From Saprospiraceae bacterium (GTDB lineage Bacteria; Bacteroidota; Bacteroidia; Chitinophagales; Saprospiraceae), in the NCBI GenBank assembly GCA_022841345.1, contig JALHRR010000016.1, positions 31,867-95,866 on the forward strand: DNA of 64,000 nt. The letters are read 5' to 3'. Under the pieces are notes generated by a model that saw nothing but the letters and a program-made list of their open reading frames with translations, was not told the origin of the DNA and did no database searches. A program made the position numbers and the translations under genes. This document shows, piece by piece, positions 42,046 through 51,330 of the stretch (positions are counted from its first letter, which is position 1; each line of letters starts with the position of its first letter).

Positions 42046-42150
42046 ATTATGCCGGTTATTTACGGCTAAATGTAAGTGATAATTTGATATTTGCAGTTTA
42101 AAGTTTTCAGCTTCATCCCGGCTGTTTACTCCTCGTTCTCAGCGGCTTCA

Positions 42151-42284
42151 GTCGTAGCAAGGTGACGCCCCTTCCGGGCTCCGCCCTGGAAGGGGTGACG
42201 TTTTTTGGCGAGGCCAAAAAGTGACGTCTCCGAAATAAATTGACTTAATAGCAGTCAATTCATTTCGGAGGTGACAGCTAGCGC
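42151..42284 (+). repeat. Three-hairpin GTGAC element, copy C
   Basis: This is the cleanest copy. Leader GTCGTAGCAAGGTGACG, hairpin 1 (42168-42195, CCCCTTCC/GGAAGGGG with inner GGC/GCC), TGACG, hairpin 2 (42201-42220, TTTTTGGC/GCCAAAAA), GTGACG, hairpin 3 (42228-42270, CTCCGAAATAAATTGACT/AGTCAATTCATTTCGGAG), GTGACAGCTAGCGC. Hairpin 3 is related to that of copy A but not to those of B, D and E. The tail ACAGACTGGCAA follows. Confidence 0.9.
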
Positions 42285-42373
42285 ATAAAACAGACTGGCA
42301 ATTCATAAAAGAAGGCCGGGATAGGTTTCACACCCATACTTGCAACTCCTACGCGGCTATTCGTATATAGATA

Positions 42374-42395
42374 AGACGCCATGTATGGCGTGTCT
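42374..42395. repeat. REP-like palindrome (AGACGC type)
   Basis: Inverted repeat with arms AGACGCCAT and ATGGCGTGTCT, followed by ACATAGCAAC. It is related to the palindrome at 13261, with compensating differences in the arms. Confidence 0.65.
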
Positions 42396-42440
42396 ACATA
42401 GCAACTTTTAACTTGATTATGTTTGAAAGGACGGATTTTT

Positions 42441-42613
42441 GGCTATTTAATTCATAATTCATAACTCATAAACTCCCACCCGGCTGTTTTCGATTAATCC
42501 TTTACACAATTAACCAAATACGGGCTGATCATCTGGTTCTTAATTAAACTCCTCAACTTCTAAACCCCTTCACTCTTCGGCTGTTAACTTGCAGCTTTCA
42601 GTATGCGGCTTGT
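42441..42613 (+). repeat. GGCTGTT array, about 41-bp period
   Basis: GGCTATT at 42441, GGCTGTT at 42482, GGCTGAT at 42523, GGCTGTT at 42579 and GGCTTGT at 42607. The first intervals are exactly 41 bp. Fillers are G-poor and low in complexity (CATAATTCATAACTC, TTAATTAAACTCCTC). It ends shortly before the MFS transporter gene. Confidence 0.6.
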
Positions 42614-42702
42614 AGCTTCTTAAACCATTTCGCAGATGCTTATGTTTACCAAACTTACAAACCCTTCTCACTCTGGACAAACGAAAAATTCTCCTCTACT
42701 TT

Positions 42703-43860
42703 TTGACGGCGGTCAACTTTGTGCATATCATGGACTTCATGATCATGATGCCATTGGGTGAACTTTTTATGCGGATATTTGATATTACCCCGAGACAATT
42801 CAGCACAATTGTTTCGTCCTATACATTTGCTGCTGGTATCAGCGGATTCATTGGTGCTTTCTGGATTGACAGATTTGACAGGAGGACTGCATTACTGTGG
42901 ACATTTCTGGGTTTTACGATGGGTACTTTTGCCTGTGCCTTTGCATTTGATTATTTTACACTTATGCTTACAAGAGCCTTGACCGGTGTATTCGGAGGGG
43001 TTATGTCTGCATTGATTATTTCGATTGCCAGTGACATATTTCCCTTTAAAGAAAGAGGACAGGCAATGGGGATCTTGACGGCTGGTTTTTCGGTGGCTGC
43101 AGTGGCAGGTGTACCATTTGGACTTTATTTATCCAATATGTTTAATTGGCACGCCCCATTTTTATTTATGGGTGCTTTCAGTATTTTGATTGGAATAGGG
43201 CTTTGGAAAATGATGCCATCCATGCCTGCTTCAGAACAGGGAAAAACAACGACCCCTTTAGAAGTAATCAGCGTAATTGCAAGAGATAAAAATCAATTAC
43301 TGGCCTTGCTGCTTGGATTTACAATTGTGCTGGGTCACTTTACCATGATACCTTTTCTTGCTCCCTATTTGATCAGAAATGTAGGTTTTGATGAATCGAG
43401 TATTCCCCTTGTGTATCTGGTCGGAGGAGGCTTCACGATATTTACTGCTCCCTGGGTTGGCAGAATGACTGACAGATATGGGTCATTGAGAATGTTTACT
43501 ATCCTTCTCCTGATTTCCTTTATTCCTGTGCTCATTCTTACCAGTTTGCCAGTTGTATCTCTCTTTGTAGGTTTGGCAGTGACTTCTTTGTTCTTCATAT
43601 TCGGAAGTGGCCGTATGATTCCTGCGCAAACAATGATTACGGGTGCTGTAAGCCCTGCAACGAGGGGCAGTTTCATGAGTTTTCGATCCTCAGTTCAGCA
43701 GATAGGCACTGCACTGGCCGCTCTTATCAGTGGATTTCTGGTGTACGAAAATTCAGATGGAACCCTTTCAGGTTACCTTACAGTAGGTATTGTATCTGTG
43801 GTGATCAGCGCATTGAGCTTACTGATGGCCCGTAAAATCAAAATAGTGGATCAGGAATAA
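42703..43860 (+). CDS. MFS transporter
   Basis: The protein has twelve membrane helices and the MFS signature between helices 2 and 3 (DRFDRRTALL), with the opening NFVHIMDFMIMMPLGELFM typical of a drug- or arabinose-efflux subgroup (AraJ-like). The second half repeats the pattern (APWVGRMTDRYGSLR). The start is uncertain: the TTG at 42703 cuts into helix 1, while the frame stays open upstream to 42616 and reads LTLDKRKILLYFLTAV, which is plainly protein-like, but has no ATG. An out-of-frame ATG at 42642 suggests a possible one-base shift near the N-terminus. The substrate is unknown. Confidence 0.8.
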   Translation: MTAVNFVHIMDFMIMMPLGELFMRIFDITPRQFSTIVSSYTFAAGISGFIGAFWIDRFDRRTALLWTFLGFTMGTFACAFAFDYFTLMLTRALTGVFGGVMSALIISIASDIFPFKERGQAMGILTAGFSVAAVAGVPFGLYLSNMFNWHAPFLFMGAFSILIGIGLWKMMPSMPASEQGKTTTPLEVISVIARDKNQLLALLLGFTIVLGHFTMIPFLAPYLIRNVGFDESSIPLVYLVGGGFTIFTAPWVGRMTDRYGSLRMFTILLLISFIPVLILTSLPVVSLFVGLAVTSLFFIFGSGRMIPAQTMITGAVSPATRGSFMSFRSSVQQIGTALAALISGFLVYENSDGTLSGYLTVGIVSVVISALSLLMARKIKIVDQE

Positions 43861-43874
43861 AGCATACTCTGGCT

Positions 43875-45443
43875 TTATCTCAACGCAGAAGTAAACAATC
43901 TGTCCCAGCGAATTCCATTTCTCAGACTTCCATTCACGGTCGACATCCAGATAAATAAAGGCTTACCGACAATATGGTCCTCCGGTACGAATCCCCATAC
44001 CCGGCTATCTTCAGAATTATGTCTGTTGTCCCCCATCATCCAGAAGTAATTCATGTTGAACGTATAAGATGTTGCAAGAGCCCCATCAATATAGATCTCA
44101 TTTCCTTTAACCTCAAGATCGTGGTTTTCAAATACTTCTATGATTCTTTGGTACATAGCAATATTGGAAGTTGAAATGGGAATAGTAACACCAGCCTTGG
44201 GGATGTAGATTGGTCCAAAATTATCAGCTGTCCATCCCGGAAAATTCTTTTCATCATGAGGGAAATAGTAATTCGGGAAAGGTGAAGTGGATTCCATAAG
44301 ATTCACTTCGATTCCGTCTCCCAGTGATTTTACTTGTTCGACTTGTTTTTCTGAAAGGCTGAGTTGATTTGCACCCGCAGCAATTTCATTCATATTTACT
44401 CCCCATTCCTGAAGCTTAACTTTGTTGATATTACCATTTGGGCTGGCAACTGAGTATGTGAACAGGAGATTTTCGGGATTTTCACCAGGCTTTCCATTGA
44501 TATATACTTGTCTGTCTTTTATTTCCAGAGTGTCTCCCGGAACTCCAACACAGCGTTTGATATAATGATCCTTTTTATCTACAGGCCTTGTAGTCAGTGT
44601 GATACCTGAACGTTCCGCATTGAAGTTCGGAACTCTCTGCATATCGTGATAGCTGTAAGTTCTTTCTTTTGTGATGTACACACTGTCACCATCAGGATAA
44701 TTAAATACTACCGGATCATTGCGTTTAATAGGAGTAATAGAAGGTAATCGCCAGTAAGGCAGAGAGGGTGATTTCAAATAACTTTCCCGATCTGCAACCG
44801 GAATTCTATTGTGCAAAAGTGGGATCTGCAATACTGTCATAGGCGGACGGATTCCATAATGTGCCTTACTTACAAATAAATAATCTCCCACTAAAAGCGA
44901 ACCTTCCATAGATGGGGTAGGGATCATGTAAGCCTCGATCAAAAACATCCTGATGAATGCTGCTGCAAATACCGCAAATACTACCGATTCAATCCATTCC
45001 CGACCCCCTGTCTTGTGAAATGGGCTGCGGGATAGTTTGTTGAGGGCTACTGCATCTTTGTTGTGCCTCGCGGCTTTCAACTGATTCTTATATTCCTTTT
45101 CTTTTGGTACAACAGGGCCATCGTATGAAGCATCCTTGTCTTTGTCTACCAAGAAAAACATCAGTGGTGCATAAATTACTGCAAGTGCACTATGCCAAAA
45201 TTTATAACATTTGAATGAACGAACCATATCAACCGCCAAACCTGCATAGATAAAAATGTTGACTATAGGAATCAATAACAATAGTGCCCACCAGCGCGGT
45301 TGTCCTACAATGGTACTCCATTCAACAAAGTTAAGACCCGGAACCAAAGCTTTCCAGGAGGGAACACCTGCTTTTGCAAATAATGGTCTCAGAGAAAGAG
45401 ATAAAAAAATGTAAGAAACAAGTATAAATATCAGTATTGACAC
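43875..45443 (-). CDS. lepB: Signal peptidase I with N-terminal membrane extension
   Basis: The 522-residue protein has an N-terminal region of about three helices (PLFAKAGVPSWKALVPGLNF, WALLLLIPIVNIFIYAGLAV) that is not part of classical LepB but is common in Bacteroidota. It is followed by the transmembrane anchor and catalytic domain: IPTPSMEGSLLVGDYLFV (nucleophile serine), HYIKRCVGVPGDTLEI (lysine general base) and the end MMGDNRHNSEDSRVWGFV. Between the serine and lysine blocks lies an insertion of about 70 residues. It cleaves Sec signal peptides, including those of the T9SS and OMP proteins in this window. It is followed 15 bp later by the convergent MFS gene end. Confidence 0.92.
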   Translation of the reverse strand: MSILIFILVSYIFLSLSLRPLFAKAGVPSWKALVPGLNFVEWSTIVGQPRWWALLLLIPIVNIFIYAGLAVDMVRSFKCYKFWHSALAVIYAPLMFFLVDKDKDASYDGPVVPKEKEYKNQLKAARHNKDAVALNKLSRSPFHKTGGREWIESVVFAVFAAAFIRMFLIEAYMIPTPSMEGSLLVGDYLFVSKAHYGIRPPMTVLQIPLLHNRIPVADRESYLKSPSLPYWRLPSITPIKRNDPVVFNYPDGDSVYITKERTYSYHDMQRVPNFNAERSGITLTTRPVDKKDHYIKRCVGVPGDTLEIKDRQVYINGKPGENPENLLFTYSVASPNGNINKVKLQEWGVNMNEIAAGANQLSLSEKQVEQVKSLGDGIEVNLMESTSPFPNYYFPHDEKNFPGWTADNFGPIYIPKAGVTIPISTSNIAMYQRIIEVFENHDLEVKGNEIYIDGALATSYTFNMNYFWMMGDNRHNSEDSRVWGFVPEDHIVGKPLFIWMSTVNGSLRNGIRWDRLFTSALR

Positions 45444-45701
45444 AGTAGTATTTTTTTAAGTCATTCATTTAAAAACGCAAATATAGACCAAAAACGAAAA
45501 GCCCTCAAAGATGTGCGGGCTATTCGACAAATAAAAACCAATTCAGGATGAAAGTGACGATATATTTGTCATTTGAGAAAGGCTATGTTCTAGATTAAAT
45601 ATTGAGTGAAGTCATCTAACATAGAGAATACAGCACAATATTAATTCTATGAGAATGAGACATTACCATTTATTGAAAATTGATTGGAATTTTTTCCTTC
45701 T

Positions 45702-45970
45702 AATTTGCCTCGAGCCGGCAGGGCTTTTACTTTTTGAGATGGCAAAAAGTAAACAAAAACCATTCCCGCTGTAGAGCCTAATCCTAAAAATGCGTTTTCG
45801 TTACGCTAAGTCTGTCAAACTCGCTTTTAGCCTCAGTGTTCCTGCTTATTGATCACAGGTCATCTCTATATCTTCTTGGCTTCACCAATTGCTCATACAG
45901 TGACAGCCTTGGTCGCTTCACTCAAAACCATTTTTTACGGATTATTCTCTAAGGCGGGACTTTGGAAACT
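45702..45970. repeat. Intergenic element around a TTTACTTTTTG hairpin
   Basis: TTTACTTTTTG (45726-45736) pairs with CAAAAAGTAAA (45743-45753) inside GGGCTTTTACTTTTTGAGAT; G/C-richer, structured sequence follows to about 45970. I recognise the block as one that recurs between genes in many Bacteroidota. The rest of the 45444-46103 gap holds a weak hairpin near 45495 and no gene. Confidence 0.5.
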
Positions 45971-46023
45971 TCAAAATAGCTTTATATGAGTTTAAGTAAT
46001 ATTTATTTTAGAACCCTTGAGAA

Positions 46024-46059
46024 ATAAAAAAAGGAACCCTTCATGTGAAGGATTCCTCT
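46024..46059 (-). terminator. Terminator of the coiled-coil protein gene
   Basis: AGGAACCCTTC and GAAGGATTCCT pair with one mismatch; on the minus strand the stem is followed by a U run. Confidence 0.75.
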
Positions 46060-46103
46060 TTAGTGCAGATTGACATTTGTGATATCAACCTGATATGTTT
46101 AGC

Positions 46104-47078
46104 TTACTTTAGTTTAAAAGTAGTGGCACCAGCCAGATACCCCTTGTTGTAAACTTCTACTTTGTAGTCGCCTTTTGTAAATGCATTTTCCTTATCCCAG
46201 TTGAGACAAGCTTCCACAGCATCATTGTTGTACTCGATTTCTTTGATCTGCGTATAGCGAATCTGCTCATTGTTTTCAGTACTGTTGAAGTTACCTGAGC
46301 CCATTGATTCAACAGCAAGAGTTTCGCCGCCCGGGCTGATAATTCTTACATAAAAACGCTCATATCCAGGTTCAGTAAGTTTATTTTCTCCTGTGGAGAA
46401 GCAAACTCTAAGCCGGTCTGTATTCTCTGCTTTAGACACTTTACCTTCTTTTCCGCTCTTCTTGATTTCAAGAGGATCGACTTTGATTTTGAATACCGGA
46501 ACCATAGAAGCTTTTGATACCTTCTTGCTCAGGTCTTTATTATTCATTTCAAGTTTTTCCTTGTCACTCATTAAAGCTGCTCTGGCAGAAGCGATCTCAT
46601 CTTTTTCAATACGTTCTCTTTCTATATCCTGAGACAGCTGAGAGTTTTGAGTTGACAGATTTTCATTTTGCGCAAAAAGTTCTTCGTTTTTGGCTTTCAG
46701 ATCTTCGATCTCTGCCATGTATTTATCTGAATTCACTTTCATTTGCTTCATCTGCTCTCTTGCTCTTCCCAGTTCATTTCTGGAAACGATCAACTGAGAG
46801 ATCTGATCTTTTTGTTGTTTAAGCTCACTCTTTTGTGCTTCGATCATTGAGTTTAGCTCATCATTAGTGCCTCTTTGTTGTTCAAGTTCACTAAGTGCTT
46901 CATAATATTGTTTCTCCAGATCAAGTTGCAATTTTTCAACTTCATCCAGTTGTACTGATTGTTGATCAATTTGATTGCTTTTCTGACTGCTATTAATCAA
47001 TAAAAAGCCAATCACTCCTAAAAGAACTGCTGTTACCACTATAAAAATGGTTTTCAGACGATTTTGATTAGTACTCAT
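46104..47078 (-). CDS. Membrane-anchored coiled-coil protein
   Basis: The 324-residue protein has one N-terminal membrane helix (IFIVVTAVLLGVIGFLLI, about residues 11-28), then about 150 residues of heptad-rich coiled coil (LELEKQYYEALSELEQ-like, IEDLKAKNEELFAQNENL), and a beta-rich C-terminal domain of about 120 residues with RLRVCFSTGENKLTEPG and CLNWDKENAFTKGDYKVEVY. It is predicted to be in the inner membrane with the coiled coil and terminal domain in the periplasm. No specific family was recognised; it resembles envelope-spanning tethers of this phylum. A terminator follows. It is divergent from the exonuclease gene. Confidence 0.7.
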   Translation of the reverse strand: MSTNQNRLKTIFIVVTAVLLGVIGFLLINSSQKSNQIDQQSVQLDEVEKLQLDLEKQYYEALSELEQQRGTNDELNSMIEAQKSELKQQKDQISQLIVSRNELGRAREQMKQMKVNSDKYMAEIEDLKAKNEELFAQNENLSTQNSQLSQDIERERIEKDEIASARAALMSDKEKLEMNNKDLSKKVSKASMVPVFKIKVDPLEIKKSGKEGKVSKAENTDRLRVCFSTGENKLTEPGYERFYVRIISPGGETLAVESMGSGNFNSTENNEQIRYTQIKEIEYNNDAVEACLNWDKENAFTKGDYKVEVYNKGYLAGATTFKLK

Positions 47079-47089
47079 AGTTAAATGGT

Positions 47090-47122
47090 TTTGTAGGTTT
47101 TGTATAGATTTCTATATCTTTG
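47090..47122 (+). promoter_or_regulatory. Promoter of the exonuclease gene
   Basis: TTTG at 47090-47093 and TATCTTTG at 47115-47122 match the Bacteroidota -33 and -7 elements; the 21-base spacing is near the usual value. The gene starts about 70 bp downstream. Confidence 0.6.
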
Positions 47123-47191
47123 AATTGATTTATAGAGTTAGCAAACTAAAAGTAATCACTTTTCACATCAAAATACACAATTAATTACGAA

Positions 47192-47944
47192 ATGGTTGGG
47201 GAAATTGATCTTAGAAAAATATTATTTATTGACATTGAAACGGTGTCCCAGGGCAAAATGTTGTCTGAGCTTCCCGAGAGGATGCAGGATCTGTGGGCAA
47301 AGAAGAGCAGATACTTCATAAAAGACTATGATGAAACCCTTGAAATTGATGAAAAATATTCATTAAGTTATTCTGATAAAGCGGCCATTTTTGCTGAATT
47401 CGGGAAGATTATTTGCATATCTGTCGGGGTTCTGTATCGTAAAGAAGACGGCAAATATGGGTTTAGAGTTAAGTCATTTTCAGGAGATGACGAGAAAGAT
47501 TTACTCATTTCATTTTCTGATTTATTAAGCAAGCATTATAATGATCCTGCAAGATTTTATCTATGCGGACATAATATTCGTGAATTTGATGTCCCCTACA
47601 TATGTCGCAGAATGGTGGTAAATAGACTTGAACTACCCGATATAGTTAATATAAGCGGGAAAAAACCATGGGAGACAAAACATTTGATTGATACGCTGGA
47701 ACTTTGGAAGTTTGGCGATATCAAGCATTTTACTTCACTCGATTTGCTAACAGCTATACTGGAAATACCATCACCCAAAGATGATATTGATGGAAGTCAG
47801 GTCGGCAAAGTTTACTGGGAACAGCAAGATTTACAGAGGATTGTGGATTATTGTGAAAAGGATGTTGTGACAGTTGCTAATTTACTTTTAAGATTTCAGG
47901 GACTGGACTTGATCGATCCTGAAGGTATTTCAAAAATCAATTAA
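47192..47944 (+). CDS. DnaQ-fold 3'-5' exonuclease, PolB-like
   Basis: The 250-residue protein is a predicted exonuclease of the DNA polymerase B exonuclease type. ILFIDIETVSQGKMLSELPE contains the first acidic pair (DxE), CGHNIREFDVPYICRRM the second aspartate region, and QRIVDYCEKDVVTVANLLLR the last (YCEKD with the tyrosine and aspartate). It would trim DNA or RNA 3' ends in repair. It has no polymerase domain. It lies five bases upstream of rpe on the same strand, so the two are probably an operon driven by the promoter at 47090. Confidence 0.88.
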   Translation: MVGEIDLRKILFIDIETVSQGKMLSELPERMQDLWAKKSRYFIKDYDETLEIDEKYSLSYSDKAAIFAEFGKIICISVGVLYRKEDGKYGFRVKSFSGDDEKDLLISFSDLLSKHYNDPARFYLCGHNIREFDVPYICRRMVVNRLELPDIVNISGKKPWETKHLIDTLELWKFGDIKHFTSLDLLTAILEIPSPKDDIDGSQVGKVYWEQQDLQRIVDYCEKDVVTVANLLLRFQGLDLIDPEGISKIN

Positions 47945-47949
47945 TCTCA

Positions 47950-48630
47950 ATGATGAATAAGCATTTGATTGCACCGTCTTTGTTGGCTGCTGATTTTGGC
48001 AGATTGAGAGAGGAATTGGAAATGTTTAATGCGAGTGATGCCGATTGGTTGCACCTGGATGTTATGGATGGTAAATTTGTGCCAAATATCACATTTGGAA
48101 TGTTTATCATCGAGGCAATCAATAAGGTTGTAACAAAGCCTCTGGATGTGCATCTTATGATTGTGGAGCCTGAACGGTTTGTACCTGAATTTGTGGCTGC
48201 CGGGGCAGATGTAATATCAGTCCACTATGAAGCTTGCCCCCATTTGCATAGAAATCTTCAGCAAATCCGGCAATTAGGTGCCAAAGCCGGCGTTGCCCTT
48301 AATCCCCACACACCAGTTCATCTTTTGAAGGATGTATTGTTTGATATAGATTTGGTCTGCCTGATGTCTGTAAATCCCGGTTTTGGTGGGCAGAAGTTCA
48401 TAGAAACAACTTATCAGAAAATCAGAGAACTCAGACAAATGGCAGATGGTATGGGTCATGGCAGTTTGATGATCGAAATCGATGGGGGAGTTACTACACA
48501 AAATGCTGAAGCATTATTGAGAGCCGGTGCAAATGTGCTGGTTGCCGGGAGCTCCGTGTTCAAAGCAAGTGACCCAGCTGCGGCGATTAGTGAATTAAAG
48601 AAATTAAATCCCTATACTCAAACTGTCTGA
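47950..48630 (+). CDS. rpe: Ribulose-phosphate 3-epimerase
   Basis: The 226-residue TIM barrel interconverts ribulose 5-phosphate and xylulose 5-phosphate in the pentose phosphate pathway. Motifs: APSLLAADFGRLREELEM, LHLDVMDGKFVPNITFG (metal-binding His and Asp), DVHLMIVEPERFVPEF, VCLMSVNPGFGGQKFIE (the typical MSVNPGFGGQ) and IEIDGGVTTQNAEALLRAGA. The length is standard and the start is the first ATG after the exonuclease stop. Its four-carbon relation to the RibBA-like enzyme, which uses ribulose 5-phosphate, is only metabolic. Confidence 0.95.
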   Translation: MMNKHLIAPSLLAADFGRLREELEMFNASDADWLHLDVMDGKFVPNITFGMFIIEAINKVVTKPLDVHLMIVEPERFVPEFVAAGADVISVHYEACPHLHRNLQQIRQLGAKAGVALNPHTPVHLLKDVLFDIDLVCLMSVNPGFGGQKFIETTYQKIRELRQMADGMGHGSLMIEIDGGVTTQNAEALLRAGANVLVAGSSVFKASDPAAAISELKKLNPYTQTV

Positions 48631-48724
48631 ACTACGTTTTCCTTCCGTTGAATAACTAATCTTAAGAAGCAAATAGCTGTCCATCAACTCTATTGTGGCG
48701 TATTGAGACACAGAAAATTTATAT

Positions 48725-51259
48725 ATGCGTTTTTTATATTTACTTCTTTTCCTTTCATGCTGTCAGTTATTATATGCCCAGGATCAAAGATCAGTTTTGA
48801 TCTCAGGTCAGATTATAGACCTTGAAACAAAAGAGCCTATAGAATTTGCTAATATTTTCATCGAAGGAACCACCAAATCTACCCAATCAGATCTCGAAGG
48901 TAAATTTCAGCTGTATGCTGCTGCAGAGACAAAAGCAATCCTGGTCATTTCCAGAATCGGATATAAAGAAGTAAAAATCCCAATCGAAGAAGAAACCCCG
49001 GGTTCGACCCGAAGGCTGGATGTCAGTATGGTGCAATCCACCTCCAGTCTGGAAGTCGTGATAACAGACACACGTATGGATCATCAGGGTATGATCCGTC
49101 AGAATGTTGAATCACTCAAATACCTTCCTACCACCACCGGAAACCTTGAAAGTGTCCTGCCACATATTGCCCTTGGAGTAAGTTCAGGTACAGGGGGAGA
49201 GCTGTCTTCACAATATAATGTGCGCGGGGGGAATTATGATGAAAACCTCATTTATGTAAATGATTTTGAAATCTACAGACCTCAGCTGATCAGGTCCGGT
49301 CAGCAGGAAGGTCTGACATTTCCCAATATGGATATGGTGCGCGATTTATCTTTTTCATCCGGTGGATTTCAGGCCAGATATGGGGACAAACAATCTTCAG
49401 TTTTGGATGTAAGATACAAGCGTCCCGAAAAATTTGGAGGCTCCGTCAGCGGTAGTTTGCTGGGAGGTAGTGCACATGTGGAAGGAGCCCTTGATCTGGA
49501 TGATGGCAAATACAGAAAGTTCAGATATCTTGTTGGCGCCAGATATAAAACTACCCAATACTTATTGTCCAGTCTGGATATTAAAGGTGAATATGTACCT
49601 GATTTTTCCGATATACAGGGATATTTTACTTATGATATCAACCGTGATTTTCAGGTAGCATTCATGGGTAATTTCAACAGGAGCAGATTTAGTTTCAGGC
49701 CTACATTTGGAAATATTGCGAAGGGTCTTATAGATTTTACGCTGAATCTGAGAACAAGCTTCGAGGGTCAGGAGATCGATGATTTCACATCTACATTTGG
49801 TGGATTATCTCTAACCTGGTTACCTGATAGAAAGCGAAATCCGATTTTCATGAAATTGCTCTTATCTACTTATCAGAGTAATGAAAATGAGCGCATAGAT
49901 ATTATAGGAAATTATGATTTGTTGCAGATAGAAACCAGTCTGGGTGCGGAAGAAGCCGGACAGGTAATAGCTGTTTTGGGAAGTGGGGTTCAGCATACAT
50001 TTGTCCGAAATTATTTACAGGCCAATGTGACGAATCTGGAGTGGAAAGGTGGAATTGAATTGCAAAATCCTAATAATTCTCCTTCAAGACAGATCTCAGA
50101 TTTCATACAATGGGGAGCAAAGTTGCAGTATGAGTGGATTGATGATAGAATCAATGAATGGGAAAGACTGGATTCGGCATTATACTCCCTGCCCAATAAC
50201 AACGACAGTCTTTTTGTCAATAAAGTGTATAAAGCTGAAAATGAATTGCAGAGTGCCAGAGTTATGGCATTTGCACAGAATACCTATACCTGGATGCGGG
50301 AAGATGCCGGTGAATTGCAATTTACTTATGGGGTAAGAGCTAATTACTGGACATTAAACAAAGAATGGGTCATATCTCCACGGGCTCAGTTATCGTATAA
50401 GCCATTCAATTCAAAAAAAGATATTATTTACAGGCTTTCAGGCGGTATTTACCATCAGCCTCCTTTCTACCGTGAATTGAGAAATCCTCAGGGTCAGGTA
50501 AATGAAGATGCCCGATCTCAGAAATCAGCACAAATACTGGCGGGTATGACCTGGGACTTTACAACAGGTAAAAACAATCAGGTAAAATATCGTCTGATAG
50601 GGGAAGTGTATTACAAACATTTATGGGATCTGATTTCCTATGATGTGGACAATGTCCGTATCCGGTACAGCGGTCAAAATGATGCAAAAGGTTATGTTAC
50701 AGGAATCGACCTGAGGTTGAATGGAGAATTTCTTCCGGGAGCTGAATCCTGGTTCAACATCAGCTACCTTCGGGCCAGAGAATCTATTGAAGGTGTTCAG
50801 CATCTTGCCAGAAATCCCGGAGAAAGAGAAGGAAGACCCGTTGAGACTGTACCAAGACCCACAGATCAGGCTATTTTATTTACTATATTTTTCCAGGATT
50901 ACCTGCCAAAAAATGAAAATTTCAAGGTCCACTTAAATTTCACCTTTGGAACTGGCTTGCCTTTCGGACTGCCGGAAGCAAATGATGTGTACCGCAATAC
51001 ATTCAGATTTTCTCCCTACAGAAGAATTGATATCGGATTCTCTTATGCACTGTGGGATGCCAGCTGGCTGGAGCGCAGGCCTAAGCATCCATTAAGGCAT
51101 TTTAAGAATGGATGGATCAGTGTAGAAGTATTCAATCTGATGCAAATGGCAAATGTCGCCAATAATACCTGGGTGAAGTCCATTTACAATGTTCAGTATG
51201 CAATACCTAATTACCTGACTTCCAGGCGGATAAACCTCAGATTCAGGCTTGAGTTTTAG
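48725..51259 (+). CDS. TonB-dependent receptor with N-terminal carboxypeptidase-regulatory-like domain
   Basis: The 844-residue protein has a signal peptide (YLLLFLSCCQLLYAQ), a CarboxypepD_reg-like domain (about 25-110: SGQIIDLETKEPIEFANIF), a plug (about 120-230: YNVRGGNYDENLIYVNDFEI, GFQARYGDKQSSVLDV) and a 22-stranded barrel ending RFRLEF with the terminal phenylalanine. No SusD gene follows, so it is not a standard SusCD pair. It probably imports siderophore, vitamin or peptide; nothing in the locus specifies it. It is preceded by rpe (95 bp) and followed by rpsP. Confidence 0.88.
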   Translation: MRFLYLLLFLSCCQLLYAQDQRSVLISGQIIDLETKEPIEFANIFIEGTTKSTQSDLEGKFQLYAAAETKAILVISRIGYKEVKIPIEEETPGSTRRLDVSMVQSTSSLEVVITDTRMDHQGMIRQNVESLKYLPTTTGNLESVLPHIALGVSSGTGGELSSQYNVRGGNYDENLIYVNDFEIYRPQLIRSGQQEGLTFPNMDMVRDLSFSSGGFQARYGDKQSSVLDVRYKRPEKFGGSVSGSLLGGSAHVEGALDLDDGKYRKFRYLVGARYKTTQYLLSSLDIKGEYVPDFSDIQGYFTYDINRDFQVAFMGNFNRSRFSFRPTFGNIAKGLIDFTLNLRTSFEGQEIDDFTSTFGGLSLTWLPDRKRNPIFMKLLLSTYQSNENERIDIIGNYDLLQIETSLGAEEAGQVIAVLGSGVQHTFVRNYLQANVTNLEWKGGIELQNPNNSPSRQISDFIQWGAKLQYEWIDDRINEWERLDSALYSLPNNNDSLFVNKVYKAENELQSARVMAFAQNTYTWMREDAGELQFTYGVRANYWTLNKEWVISPRAQLSYKPFNSKKDIIYRLSGGIYHQPPFYRELRNPQGQVNEDARSQKSAQILAGMTWDFTTGKNNQVKYRLIGEVYYKHLWDLISYDVDNVRIRYSGQNDAKGYVTGIDLRLNGEFLPGAESWFNISYLRARESIEGVQHLARNPGEREGRPVETVPRPTDQAILFTIFFQDYLPKNENFKVHLNFTFGTGLPFGLPEANDVYRNTFRFSPYRRIDIGFSYALWDASWLERRPKHPLRHFKNGWISVEVFNLMQMANVANNTWVKSIYNVQYAIPNYLTSRRINLRFRLEF

Positions 51260-51308
51260 TCTTGATTTATTTTTTTTAATTTTTTCTACCCCCGAATACT
51301 AAAATATG

Positions 51309-51316
51309 TATCTTTG
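51309..51316 (+). promoter_or_regulatory. -7 box of the rpsP transcript
   Basis: TATCTTTG matches TAnnTTTG. The transcript would start around 51323, leaving a leader of about 70 bases that includes the hairpin at 51331. No clear TTTG at -33 was seen. Confidence 0.55.
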
Positions 51317-51330
51317 CGCTCCGTTAAAGG

